Shown here piece by piece: positions 24,607 through 35,529 of a DNA stretch of 64,000 bases; the first letter of the stretch is position 1, and each line of letters opens with the position of its first letter. The stretch is from Wyeomyia smithii (taxonomy: Eukaryota; Arthropoda; Insecta; Diptera; Culicidae): positions 102,365,306 through 102,429,305 of the forward strand of contig NC_073695.1 of assembly GCF_029784165.1 (NCBI RefSeq), read 5' to 3'. Below the pieces are notes generated by a model. That model had not been told where the DNA came from, did no database searches, and saw only the letters and a list, made by a program, of their open reading frames with translations. The position numbers were made by a program, and so were the translations under genes.

Positions 24607-25120
24607 ATTGTGTGAAATGTCTGATTCCGTGATAAAAATTTGACATTTGCGGAGAGTTTTCTTAACTCATTCAAAGAAAGCGATAGCTGAAGTGCATCGA
24701 GAGTTGAAAAAAGTTTACGGAAAGGATGCTCTTATTTCTCTGTGTGGACTCATCACCGCGACCAGAGACGTTTGATCTACTGTGATATTGACCGGGTGTT
24801 TTCGGTACTCCGCATTTCATATTATTGACAGTATCACTATTGAAGTAAATAATATGCTTTTCATTTATATTCGTGCTTGTGTGTGAGGATTTACCATTCC
24901 GTTTCAAGCATACTGCGCTACTATTCTACTATCCTACCAATATCAATTTTTTTATAAGGACATATTTTGTCAAGAGGAAGGAGTCTTATTGAAACCTCGT
25001 TCCTCCAGCCAAGACCGCGCCATAATTACAATTTCCTGAAGAGAACTATTATACGTTGCTCAGATCAGTTTATTATAAAAAGGGCTTATTTTTGTTAGGA
25101 GGAAAATCAACAGGGGTACT

Positions 25121-26272
25121 ATAGAATTTTAGCTTAACTTACCTTACCAAACAGTCCCAAGCCGTGGTGTGGCCTTTGCTGTACGTAAGAGTCGTCTCCA
25201 TTCCACTCGGTCCATGGCTGCAGTTCGCCAGCTCTGCAGTCTGCGTAGGGTCCGCAGATCGTCTTCCACCTGATCGATCCACCTTGCCCGCTGTGCACCA
25301 CTCCGTCTCGTCCCTGACGGATTGGTTTCAAGAACCATCTTTACCGGGCTGTCGTCTGACATTCTTACAACATGCCCAGCCCACCGCAGCCTGCCTATCT
25401 TAGCGGTGTGGACGATAGATGGCTCCCCAAGCAGCTCCTGCAGTTCGTGGTTCATTCGCCTTCTCTACACTCCGTTTTCCATCTGCAGTCCACCGAGTCC
25501 ACGCTCGAACACCGCAAGAGCGCGTTGGTCCTCCACAAGCATAGTCCATGTCTCATGCCCGTAGAGGACTACCGGTCTGATCAGCGTCTTGTAGATGGTT
25601 AACTTGGTGCGGCGGCGAATTCTACTCGATCGAAGCGTCCTCCGGAGACCAAAGTATGCACGATTTCCTGCCATAATGCGCCGATGAATTTCTCTGCTGG
25701 TATCGTTGTCGGCAGTTACCAGTGAGCTCAGGTACACGAACTCATCGACCACCTCGATTTCATCACCACCAATTTGAACTCGAGGTGGGAGGTTACTGAT
25801 ACTATTACTGTCTTCACGTGAACCCCTTCCTTTCATGTACTTCGTCTTCGATGCATTGATGACCAGTCCAATCCGTTTGGCTCCAGCCTTTAATCCGATG
25901 TACGTATCCGCCATCTTCACAAAGGTCCGAGCCACAATGTCAATATCGTCGGCGAAACCAAACAGTTGAACCGACTTTTGGAAAATCGTGCCACTCGTGT
26001 TAATCTCCGCTCGTCTAATGACACCTTCCAGGGCAATGTTGAACAGTAGGCACGAGAGACCATCACCTTGCCTCAGCCCTCTTCGGGTTTCGAAGGGGCT
26101 CGAGAGTGCCCCCGAAACACGAACTACACACATCACTCGATCCATCGTCGCTTTGACCAACCGCGTCAGTTTGTCCGGAAAACCGTAGTCGCGCATAATT
26201 TGCCATAGCTTGTCCCGATGGATTGTGTCGTACGCCGATTTGAAATCGATGAACAAATAGAATTTTAGCTTA
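25121..26272 (-). mobile_element. RTE-clade (JAM-like) retrotransposon, 5'-truncated, 16-bp target duplication
   Basis: The insertion spans 25137-26256 and is flanked by identical 'atagaattttagctta' copies (25121-25136, 26257-26272). The 5' end is truncated inside the reverse transcriptase and the 3' end carries 'ggtaaggtaag'-type short repeats, as usual for RTE elements. The perfect 16-bp duplication implies a fairly recent insertion. It lies within the mariner remnant. Confidence 0.92.
25144..26256 (-). pseudogene. RTE reverse transcriptase C-terminal two-thirds, one in-frame stop
   Basis: The frame starts at the truncation with 'MFIDFKSAYDTIHRDKLWQI'. It continues with 'RRGLRQGDGLSCLLFNIALE', the catalytic block 'LFGFADDIDIVART', 'KRIGLVINASKTKYM' and 'DEFVYLSSLVT', and after a stop at 25465-25467 reads in the same frame 'RRRMNHELQELLGEP', 'RLRWAGHVVRMSDDSP' and 'GAQRARWIDQVEDDLR' to a natural-looking end at 25144. 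Order and motifs are typical of the RTE clade (JAM1-like in Aedes). Apart from the truncation and this amber codon it is well preserved. The N-terminal endonuclease is absent, so it cannot be autonomous. Confidence 0.9.
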
Positions 26273-26287
26273 AAGCAAGGGTATTTA

Positions 26288-26415
26288 ATGGAGAGTCAAT
26301 AAACCCACGTTAAAGTTCTTTGACAATCAAGTGGCATGATTCTATTAAGTTTCGAGCCCAAGACCTTTCGCTTATCAAAGCGGACTCTGTAATCTTGTGG
26401 TTACGAAACTCCCCA
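26288..26415 (-). repeat. tRNA-like SINE copy, minus strand
   Basis: On the minus strand it begins 'ggggagtttcgtaaccacaa', passes 'cagagtccgctttgataagc' and a degraded B-box region 'ttgggctcgaaac', then a tail with 'gattgtcaaagaacttta'. The same order occurs at 27430-27562. It lies just beyond the RTE target duplication. The tRNA-like head cannot fold into a full tRNA, so it is a SINE, not a tRNA gene. Confidence 0.6.
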
Positions 26416-26676
26416 AATGTTGCTCTTAGTTACAAAAATATGCTGTGACTGGTTCCGTCGCTTTAACGATAGTAGTTATGAAGTTTGATGTTTGTCCGTC
26501 TGAAGAAAAGGCAAGAACCTTCGATGACGCTGAATTGGATGAATTGTTCGATAAGGATCCATGTTACAAGCGAAAGCTGCTTGCTTCGAAATTAGAAGTT
26601 TTTGTCTATATGGATCCCATTGGGACCAGCAGTTTTGGATGTTTTGTGGTATTTGTCCGAACGGTTTTGCTGTTCG

Positions 26677-27213
26677 TACAGTCAAACCTCTTTTTGAGCG
26701 AGGGATAGGGACCGCACAAAAAAATCGCATAAAAAAATCATTCGAAACTTCACGTGCAGCTACAAAACAATATTTCCACAGCATTATTGAAAAAAAAAAC
26801 TTTTTTTGCGGTGGATAGGGACCGCATAAAAAAAATTTCAGTTAAAAATAACTCGAAAGTTGTTGTTTCTGATTAAGAATACCTATGAGAACAATTTTAA
26901 AACATTGAACATTAAACATTGATAAACGAAACATTTTTAAACATGCATCATTTCAACCGCTTTCCTCCGTAGGCAAGCAATTCGTGATTTTTCCTACGTA
27001 AAGCTGGCTTAAATAGTAATTTTTGGACGCACCACCTCTTTAATGCGTTGTTCCAAGAATCGCAAAAACTAAATGGCTAAACTTGTTGTCGGAAGTGGTC
27101 CTTTTTCATATGCCGCACAAAAAAAAACCGAACAAAAACAGTCGCACAAACGAATAATCGCATAAAAAAAAGTCGCACAAAACAAATTTCGCGCAAAAAC
27201 AGGTGTGACTGTA
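26677..27213. mobile_element. 533-bp pogo/Tigger-like MITE with TA duplication
   Basis: The left end 'cagtcaaacctctttttgag' and the right end, read inward, 'cagtcacacctgtttttgcg' are inverted repeats flanked by TA (26677-26678, 27212-27213). The CAGTCxxACCTC start with a T-run and GCG recalls the published Tigger/pogo terminal sequence pattern. Both subterminal regions hold repeated 'gcacaaa', 'gcataaaaaaa' motifs. The open frames across it are shadows. The affiliation is inferred from the ends only. Confidence 0.75.
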
Positions 27214-27429
27214 CTTGATTTTTGTTTCTTTTTCGTTTTTGCAGTGTCGTTTATTGAGAAACAACCGGCTCCGTTTTATAGTGTTTGTTCACCAGACTAT
27301 TCAACCTTCTTTTTTTTTCTTCGACCTTATAATCTCCTCTTGTAAGCAATAACTTCAACGTGTTGCAGGTCGATGACACATCCGAAAGTTTAGAATATAG
27401 TTTTTCAAGTCTTCAGAGAAGCTTTGTCT

Positions 27430-27562
27430 CGAGGAGCCTGAGAATAAACTCATGCTTAAAGTCTTTTTTGACAATGAGTGACTTGGTTTTACTAAGATTC
27501 GAACCTCTCACCACCGGCTTGTCAAAGCGCACTCTGTATAATTGCGGTTACGAAGCTTCCCA
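27430..27562 (-). repeat. tRNA-like SINE copy, minus strand
   Basis: On the minus strand it reads 'gggaagcttcgtaaccgcaa', 'cagagtgcgctttgacaagc' and an intact B-box 'gaggttcgaatc', then 'cattgtcaaaaaagacttta'. It is homologous to 26288-26415. No target duplication was noticed. Confidence 0.6.
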
Positions 27563-27869
27563 GGGGTTATCCGCCAAGCCATTTTCATTGCATGCTTTGG
27601 GAATGATTCAAAAGCAAGGAACTTAGGTACCTTATGAGCGTTGATCGTCGGTTACAACTACCACAGTACAATCAGATGCATGAGAAAGTGGTTTTACTCC
27701 ATGACAACTCTCGGTCTCATATTGCCAAAGTCATTAAAGCTTATATAGAAGTCCTCAACCACCATATTTCTCAGATATTGCGCCATCCGATTATTCCTTG
27801 CTCCGTACGACAGCGTATGGTCTATCAATAAATTTTTTGAACAATATTTTTTTTTATATGTGCAATATC

Positions 27870-30800
27870 TTAACAAAAATGTGTAAGAAATTAAGAAACT
27901 CTCTAAAATTAAACGAGAAAGTAACATTAGAAAAATGTTCGAGGTAAAAATCATGTTTATTGAAACATCAGCCATTGCATTGGGTTTGGGAATGATTAAT
28001 CACAAGATATCTTTTGTGCTGTACTGTATGAAGAAAAATGTTCTTTTCTACAAGGTAAAAAGACCACTAGGTAAAACGGGGATTGATAATCGATCAAAAT
28101 ATGACCACGTGATGGAGGAACGGTACCTAATGTCCATTTATTAGTACCTCATTTTTTGCCCCTTCTGGGATAATAATTGTGATCTTGGAGTAACGAACTA
28201 ATACCTTAAAATAATATTTTCAAAACACATACAATTGTGCAAAATTTTAGCAAAATCGAAAATGACAAATAAAACTTTTCGTTATATCGCAGGGAATTAC
28301 TGACATGCTCTATTTTTTGGAATTCCAAACTGCTAATAGGAAAAATTTGCAACTACGCCTATTTTCGGATACACTGCGCTCGGATACACTCGGATACACT
28401 GTGAAAGCGACAATATTGGCACCATCTGAAATACCGGCCAACTCAATTCGCTCGTACCGAATCTGCCATGAATAATTCACGCAATGAATTTTCATGCTGC
28501 TAAAAGCGTAATGACAAATTCAATAAATTATTTTTTCGCTATAGTATGAACAGACGATGTGACACTGGACGTCAATTGTGGCAACTCGGATGGCTACCAG
28601 TGTCCTACCGGTAGAGAGTGGACCGTTCTGCGGTTGCATGCCATAATCACCTAACCACAATAAAGCAACGGCCAGCTGCGTGGCCGTTTTAAAATCGGCA
28701 TGACGCACCGCATCCGATGCTATTATTATGCAATCGAAACAATCTGTCGTTCTTGTAATGGGAACTGTTCTCGAAACCCACGGTTGGAATGTGGACCTTT
28801 TTCTTTAATATATTATTAAATTATTAAATTGTGCTCAAAAGGGCTGCTTCTGTTTGAAAACGTTACGACCGGAAGTAGTGATTATATAAATCGTCTAAGA
28901 AATTCTATGCAACATAATGTGGTGCAAGAATTTCGTGGACAGCTTTCAGTTACTCATCTAGCAGCAGATACGGTCGTTGTTGTTCCATACGCAGACAGGA
29001 TCGAAACCAGGGCCATATAGAACACGTTGACCCCCTAGCATATACACATTTGCATTGCTGAACCATTGCGGTTACAGCATGTGTCTTATGCACATGTAGA
29101 GGTGTATTGGCATACAGGAAGAGGTAAGTTAATTTACATAGGATTAAAATTTAATTTACAGTTTAAATTAAAAGGCTGCCGGATCGTTTAGCGTAGTATA
29201 CCATCCCTTTGTAGGTACGATTAAGCGGATTTAATGTAAATTGTGTGTAGTGATTTTCGAACAACCATATTAAGTAGTTTTTTGTGATTTAGATAATCTT
29301 AATTACACTACAATCCTACATATAAACAGGAGCTCCATGCGTCCGAATGTCACATCTAGTTGAATTTCCTGTATCTAGCCATGCTTTCCACTGCATTGGG
29401 TGAAGCTTTTCTTTTAAAGGTTGATTGCGCTGAAGAGAAGAGCTTCTCTGTCAGTTGATTAAACCGTATCATGAAGTTTTAGCATCGTCTAGAAAATACT
29501 ACATCAGTGCACAGTCGGACCTGCTGTATGCAGATTGGATCTGCAAGTCCCATCGTGCAGACTTTATGAGCCCATTTCTACTAGCTATTTGTCTCTATTG
29601 TATGTCACTCGTTGTCTACACAGTTTGGCTCCGCATCCTAGCTGGCACATACGCCCGTTGTTGCACAGATCAAGCACCCTAACTCTTCCATGGTTTCCGG
29701 TTTAGGTGCTTAGATTGTCTGTAGTCAGCAGGCTGGCAAAGCTACCAACCGATTGCGGTGTAACGACAATCCAAGCAATGGGATTCCGAAGTCAACAGAA
29801 CCATTTTTTGAATTCCCAATCTCGATTCGATATGCACAATTGCGTATGCAGGACATCGAAAGAGATGCTCCAAAATATCGGGCTGATCCAGTCATGAGCA
29901 TATTGCGAAAAGATTGTGCGTCCCCATACTGCTGTACAAATCAATGCATGTTTTAATTTATAAATCCAAAGGACTGGCTCCGCCTGTGAGAGAAACAATG
30001 AAAATTTCAACTGCAGTTTTGTGACCAGGATAATCTCTTTTGTTCGATACCCTTACTTACGACCATGTTAGTACACGTACAGAGCAAAATGGATTGGCAG
30101 CGTCGGGATACAGTTTCAATAGCGTAATAAGGTTCCTCCACTGTAGTTTCTCGTAACCAATAGTGCATGTGTTAAATAATTCTTACTTGATATGGATACG
30201 AACGGTAGGAACTTAACGCCAAGGCAATTTCCGATAACACCCCCCCCCCCCCCCCCCCCGAAGATACCGCAATGTGAGAAGCATGAGCTACTATCAAGAT
30301 TCCTTTCCCATGTAGCATATAAATATACAGACACTTTTAGTGCCATTACCATAGACAGACGGATAGCAGGCATGCAGCTAGCTCTCAGGATCAACCGCGG
30401 ATGTGCTTTGCCTGTAGGAAAATAAATTTCACTCTTTCCTCTGTATTTATTATCCAGCTCTAGTACGGCAGCTGCGAGATAAGCTTAAATCAACTGGTAT
30501 TTCATTTTACATATGTCGAATAGGTTGTTAACAAGCAATAACCTAGTAATCCGTGGCTCAGCCGGTCGAATCGAGTTCAACTATTTCGATTGTACGCAGT
30601 CCAATGCTGGATGCACCGATGCTCAGTTCAGAAGTCGCACAAAATTACTACGAATTGTACTAAATGAGTTCTCGTTTTTCACTTGGTACTGAGACTCGGT
30701 TCGTTGCCAAGTATCGAGTGAGAACTGTGCCTCCTCTGCATCGGTGTATCGAGATACAGGGACCCATCGATTTGTTTTATCGTCAATCGACTTAGGCCGT

Positions 30801-32850
30801 TACAAATTTTATTTTCATTTTATGTCACTCCCCCCCCCCTCCTTCTGCCTTTGGGAATGTTGAATATTGGAAAGGGGAGAAACAAAATTCAAGCCGTTTT
30901 ACTGATAATGTTTTTGGTTCTTCGATAGCGTGTATGCTCAATTTGACAGCAATCAATTCCAGCACCATAATGTGTCACTTTTCAACATTTATTTACGTGC
31001 AAGTTACCAACATTGTAACTTGCACACAAATTATTATTATTGATATTTCTTTTTGTCTTCTTGGTGTTATTTACAAAATCCCCTAATTCCTACAGCATAC
31101 CGAGCCACTTTGCTGCCATCTTGTTTCATTAGTTTTCCTGGCACCGCTTTTTCACGTTCACAAAACATTTTTACATTCACAGAACCGTTCATCATGCACG
31201 ATTGATATAGCCACACATTTTACGTTTTCACGATTGTAACACAAAACGATCGATTATAAACAAAACGATCCGAAACTTTTACTCCCGGAAAAAACTGCTG
31301 CCAAGAGATTCCAGATACAACCACTAAGAACTGAACTGTGAAATGAACGATGATTCCTAACTGACTCGAGCTTTATTTAATTGTTACAGTCGAAAACTTT
31401 GAACATGTCTTTACAATAAAGTCCAGATTGTTGTATTTATTGTTTTAAAAGCATTAAAAGCATTTAAAACCGTCGGAAAATAATAAATCTCAATGTGATA
31501 CTAAGGTTTAAGCTAAAACCGTCAGAACAAATCAGGAGAAAGCGCCCACAACGCGATTCCGTTGCAACTAAGCGACACCTCTTCAAAAGTAATTATCATT
31601 AAGGGTAGCAGCCGGTGCTGTTGGGGAATATCAACATTTCCATTCAACACAGATTTGCATACTCAATTGTTAACGCTGCTTCATTCCATTAAAATAAACC
31701 TTTCACCTGTTCTATCAGTTGCCGGATGAAGAACGGGACTACAATTAATGACGCTCTACGGTAGGATGGCAAAGCCTACGGTCGCTGGAAATCGATTTTG
31801 CACAAAAAGGGTACGGAGAGGAATGAAGATAAATCGACACTGGTGAAACTAGCAGTGGGTTGTGCATTCCAGGTCTATCGCATTGGAATTCCGCGCGTAC
31901 GGTTTGCCGCAGCAGACAAACAGAAATCGATGTCCTGCCGGTCGACCAGCCTGTTCTGGGGCTGGCAATGGTGTGCCATTCGGACCGATTGGCTAGTCAC
32001 TGATGGTTGAAGTTGGAAATGAGTTGATTTTAATCTTGATTTCCCATTCGTTTGCGATTATACGTCGTTCCAGTATTTGCTCCGATTCGGTGTCGGGCTT
32101 TTCGCAGTTCATTTAACTTTGGTGGCATGAAATTGGGCCACCTTTCTCGCAGCGTCGGTTGACTTTGGACAGTGGGAAACTTGCAAACGATCGTTAGCAT
32201 GACGAGGACGATTGAATTTTCAATTTATTGGTTTAAGAAATTACGCTCCTTCGACGGGATGATTTTGCGTTCTGAAAGCGGACAGTAACAGTAAATAAGA
32301 AGAATCGAAACGACATCTTTCTGCAACTTGCGACTCTAACCAGTTTAGTGATGGCAGCGCTGGATTACAGTCAATGCTGCCAGACGCATGAACATTATCA
32401 CTGGTTATAGAGTCGCTGTTTTTGCAATGATATAACACTGATTTTGTAAGGTGGGTGTTTTTTTTTCAAATCAACATTAAAACAAACATATTTATCGTAA
32501 ATATAAGCTGGGAAGGAATAAAATTGTCGATTGTGTACAAATTACGACTGCTCGAAATTTCTACATTAAAAACCGCAACCCTTCTTATTGCGATAATATC
32601 GATAAAAGCTGTAAAACTATCGATTTTATTAAATCGTTGACTACTAAGTGTTCTTAGCGCCACCATACTGCGTATTGAGACATGCTAAAAAACCGTTGAA
32701 TCTTTTTACACATGAAGCGAAACTAGCTTGGATGTCTGTTATCTGTGGTAGAACTAAGATAAACGCCTGATACTCTCGAATCAACAGTGAGAAAGATGAA
32801 CTGCAGAAATATTATCGCGGAAGTTCTCTCATGTTTTATTCAAGCAGGGT
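27870..32850. other. long stretch with no gene recognised
   Basis: I see only short frames, none with a recognisable domain. Visible items are a 14-bp direct repeat 'cggatacactgcgctcggat' area at 28365-28402 and a run of 20 C at 30240-30259. Parts of 29.4-30.4 kb have a coding-like texture (short frames such as 29753-29956) but no family was recognised. It may include host intergenic DNA. Confidence 0.4.
30240..30259. repeat. poly-C tract (20 bp)
   Basis: Uninterrupted run of cytosines. The 'PPPPPPP' and glycine-run frames over it are artefacts. Confidence 0.95.
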
Positions 32851-34355
32851 ATGTTCATTAGGTTGTCCCAAAAAAAAATCGATGCTGAAAAAGTCAAGGT
32901 GCTCTAAAAAATCTTTTTCAGGTTGCCCAAACGTGATTTATGAAAAAAAAGACGTTTTAAAGGTCACTACTCTTCTGCACTTTTTCCAAATCTGTTCGAT
33001 TCCTAAATCTTTCCATATATTTTTTTTTTATTTTTATGGGGTTGTTTTTGAATATTTTGCATGGGTTATTTGACTCACAGAGCCCATTGAACATCACAAA
33101 AAAGTGAATTTTTTTAATAATTTTCAGATAAAACCCTTCAAAACACATATAAATTTTTTTTTGATCAAGAACTGAAATTTTTACTGCAAAGCGGAATACA
33201 AGACGGAAATTTACATGGAAAAAGATGCTTGATATCTTATCGGGGGGCTGAGATATTGGCGTTTTTACATGTGATGGAAAACTATGCATTTTGTCAAAAA
33301 CGCCACTAGAGCTCAAGATCTCAATTGCACAGTGTTTTATTTTGCCGTTTATTTGTATAATTTCTTAAATAGTGACTTAAATGTTGATTATAACCATAAG
33401 GTATGTTCGGAGAACTTTCAGGATATTCAAAAATGCATCTTTTAATGTAGAAAGTGAGATAAAAAATTTACTTTTCAATCAGAATGAGATAGACGCAAGG
33501 TGTCTTCGACAAAGTTTTAGGTTATCTTAAAACAAGAAACTTTGCCGAAGACATCATGTTTCTATCTCCTACATGTTACGAGCAACATTGAGTTTTCTAT
33601 TAGAAGGCACTAAAAATCACAATTTTCGTTCTAACTTTTTTCGCAGATTTTCCCGGATTTTCAAACCTTCTACTAAGTTATCAGCAATCCAAGTTTTCCA
33701 TCACATAGAAAAATGCCAATGGGGCTTATTACGGATGTCACCTCACGGTGATAACGAAGTGAAAAAATCTCACGGTGAAAAAAGACGCGTGCAAATCAAA
33801 TGGGAATCAATTTTACCGTGCCTGTTATGGTTGTCATTTCACCGTGAAGTGACTCCCGTAATAAGCCCCAATATCTCAGCTCCCCGATAAGATATCAAGT
33901 ATCTTTTTTCATGTAAATGTTTGTCGTAAATCCCGCTTTGCAATGAACATTTCAGTTCTTGATTAAATTTTTTTTTATTTGTGTTTTGAAGGGTTCTATC
34001 TAAAAATTATTAGAAAAACTAATTTTTTTGTGATGTTCAAGTGCTCTGGGAGTCAAAAAAATGAATGCAATGCTAAACCAAACCATGCAAAATATTCAAA
34101 AATAGCCCCACAAAAATAAAACAATATATGACAAAATTTAGGAATCGAATAGATTTGAAAAAAGTGCAAAAGAATGGGTTTATAGCTTAAAAAAGTCATT
34201 TTTTCATAAGTCACGTTTGGGTAACCTGAAAACAATTTTTAAGAAAGTCGAAATGTTCTACAAAAATACTAGAAATAACATTATCTTTCAATTTCAAGGG
34301 CTGAGCACCTTCACTTTTTAAACATCGATTTTTTTTGGGACACCCTAATGTTCAT
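32851..34355. mobile_element. 1.49 kb foldback element with 8-bp duplication ATGTTCAT
   Basis: The ends 'taggttgtcccaaaaaaaaa' and 'ttttttttgggacacccta' are inverted and flanked by exact 'atgttcat' (32851-32858, 34348-34355). The inverted arms run for roughly 430 bp on the left and somewhat more on the right (for example 'cttgatatcttatcgggggg' at 33219 against 'ccccgataagatatcaag' at 33884). An 8-bp duplication suits hAT-type integration. There is no transposase, so it is probably a non-autonomous foldback element. A 149-bp MITE sits in the right arm. Confidence 0.88.
33718..33872. mobile_element. 149-bp MITE with AAT duplication, nested in foldback arm
   Basis: 'ggggcttattacgg' at 33721 and 'ccgtaataagcccc' ending at 33869 are exact inverted ends. 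Further inside, 'gtcac(c/t)tcacggtga' pairs inverted. AAT flanks both sides (33718-33720, 33870-33872). The left arm of the host element preserves the empty site ('gagatattggcgttttt'), which proves the boundaries. A 3-bp duplication fits PIF/Harbinger-type integration (inference). Confidence 0.85.
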
Positions 34356-35115
34356 ATATCTTCATATAAAAGAAACACGAACTAACGGAGATAGGTCCTT
34401 GAATCATAATGTAAAAATCGGATTTTTTATTCAAAATAGTTTATTGAACCTATATTTAAAACGAGTACTCAATGATAAACTGTGTAAATTGTTTATATGT
34501 GTGTAGCACCTTTTTTGAGCTTGATCTTGATCGATCCGAGCTAGTTCTCACAATCGTTAGGGTAGAAGTGTAACAGCCGTTGTGTTCGGAGACCGAGTCT
34601 ACCTCTGCATCTCCAAGACTGCAATGGAAATGAAAGTTTTATCACCGTGGTAAGTGATGGAATTGGCCAATGTTGCGCGCGAAGTAAGCTCATTACGAAG
34701 GCGAACGAAGTAACTTTAATGTCAAACAGCGCGAATATATTTCAGCGGCGCTTTATTTCTCATTTTCTTATTTTTGTTATGCTTTATCTTCTTTTTGCCA
34801 CCCATAAAACCACATAACCACACGTTTTTGAAAGCCTATTCAATAACGTTTATAAGAAATTTTAAACGAATGTCATGCTTTACAACATTATCGTCGCTCC
34901 CGTTGTCTCATTTTGAAGCACCTATTCAGGTCTTGCGAGTATCCGTTATCGGCTTTACAAAACTTTAAATCTGCTTTTAACAACTCAGTGGCATCTCCCT
35001 CGCAAGTAGCAGATGTATGCAGTCGAGTTTAGTATCTTTGAAATCTCAACGAACCAAGTTAAAGCCGCCATCGACAAGCTGAAATCTTCCTGTCCAGTTG
35101 GTCCAGATGACATTC

Positions 35116-35436
35116 CTTTATTACAGTGGTTCCCAACCTGGGGTCCGCGGAAGGCAAGGGGGGCACGAGGCTCATCTAGGGAACCCGTGAAGCTCTTGGC
35201 AATCAAAGTTTCTTTTTAGGTATATTTGTGAAAACGGATTTTCAACTCTTCTGCGTATTAAGACCAAGACGTTAAACAAATTAGACTTGCAGGACGATAT
35301 GAGACTGAAAAACGCAGCCTCGTATTTCAAAACTTGTATCTGAAATTCTCTGTGCTTCGCAAAGGGGCCGCGGAGCTCTTTGTGTTTAACAAAAGGGGCC
35401 GCGGAGGAACAAAGGTTGGTAGCCACTGCTTTATTA
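35116..35436 (+). mobile_element. 305-bp hAT remnant with 8-bp duplication CTTTATTA
   Basis: The body 35124-35428 has ends 'cagtggttcccaacctgggg' and, read inward from the right, 'cagtggctaccaacctttg', typical hAT/Charlie-type TIRs. Exact 'ctttatta' copies flank it (35116-35123, 35429-35436). It retains the transposase C-terminus (see next entry). It inserted in the retrotransposon just after 'GPDDIP'. Confidence 0.92.
35218..35341 (+). pseudogene. hAT transposase C-terminal dimerisation region, fragment
   Basis: The plus frame reads 'ENGFSTLLRIKTKTLNKLDL' and 'QDDMRLKNAAS' then a stop. The GFS.L..IKTK.RN.L....DLRL pattern is the end of hAT-superfamily transposases of the ZBED/Charlie kind, where it supports multimerisation. 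The DDE core and BED zinc finger are missing, so this is an internally deleted element that kept its 3' coding tail. Confidence 0.7.
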
Positions 35437-35529
35437 ATAATAATATTATTTAATTTTTCATAAAGCTTACAAAGCATAGTATAAGTAACCTTCATGGTTC
35501 TCAAAGTATATACTACACGCTAAACTAAT

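Larger units (their letters stand above)
24660..27860 (+). pseudogene. mariner transposase, decayed and split by later insertions
   Basis: Mariner transposases are DDD enzymes of about 345 residues. Four colinear pieces are visible. At 24660-24770 one reads 'KKAIAEVHRELKKVYGKDAL' (first helix-turn-helix). At about 26475-26610 one reads 'TFDDAELDELFDKDPC' and 'LLASKLEV' (second HTH). At 27590-27625 one reads 'LHALGMIQKQGT'. At 27634-27780 one reads 'VVLLHDNSRSHIAKVIKAY' (second catalytic Asp), and from 27759 in a shifted frame 'PPYFSDIAPSDYSLL' carries the third Asp. The first catalytic Asp block was not found and is probably deleted. Between the pieces lie an RTE copy, a SINE-like copy and a MITE. 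It is inactive. Confidence 0.75.

Noticed and set aside
26288..27562. tRNA-like sequences with B-box motifs on the minus strand
   Set aside because: They lack a complete acceptor stem and A box, and both share a tRNA-unrelated downstream body, so they are SINE copies and not tRNA genes.
30192..30425. Frame with a proline run, and glycine run on the other strand
   Set aside because: The run is produced by the poly-C tract.
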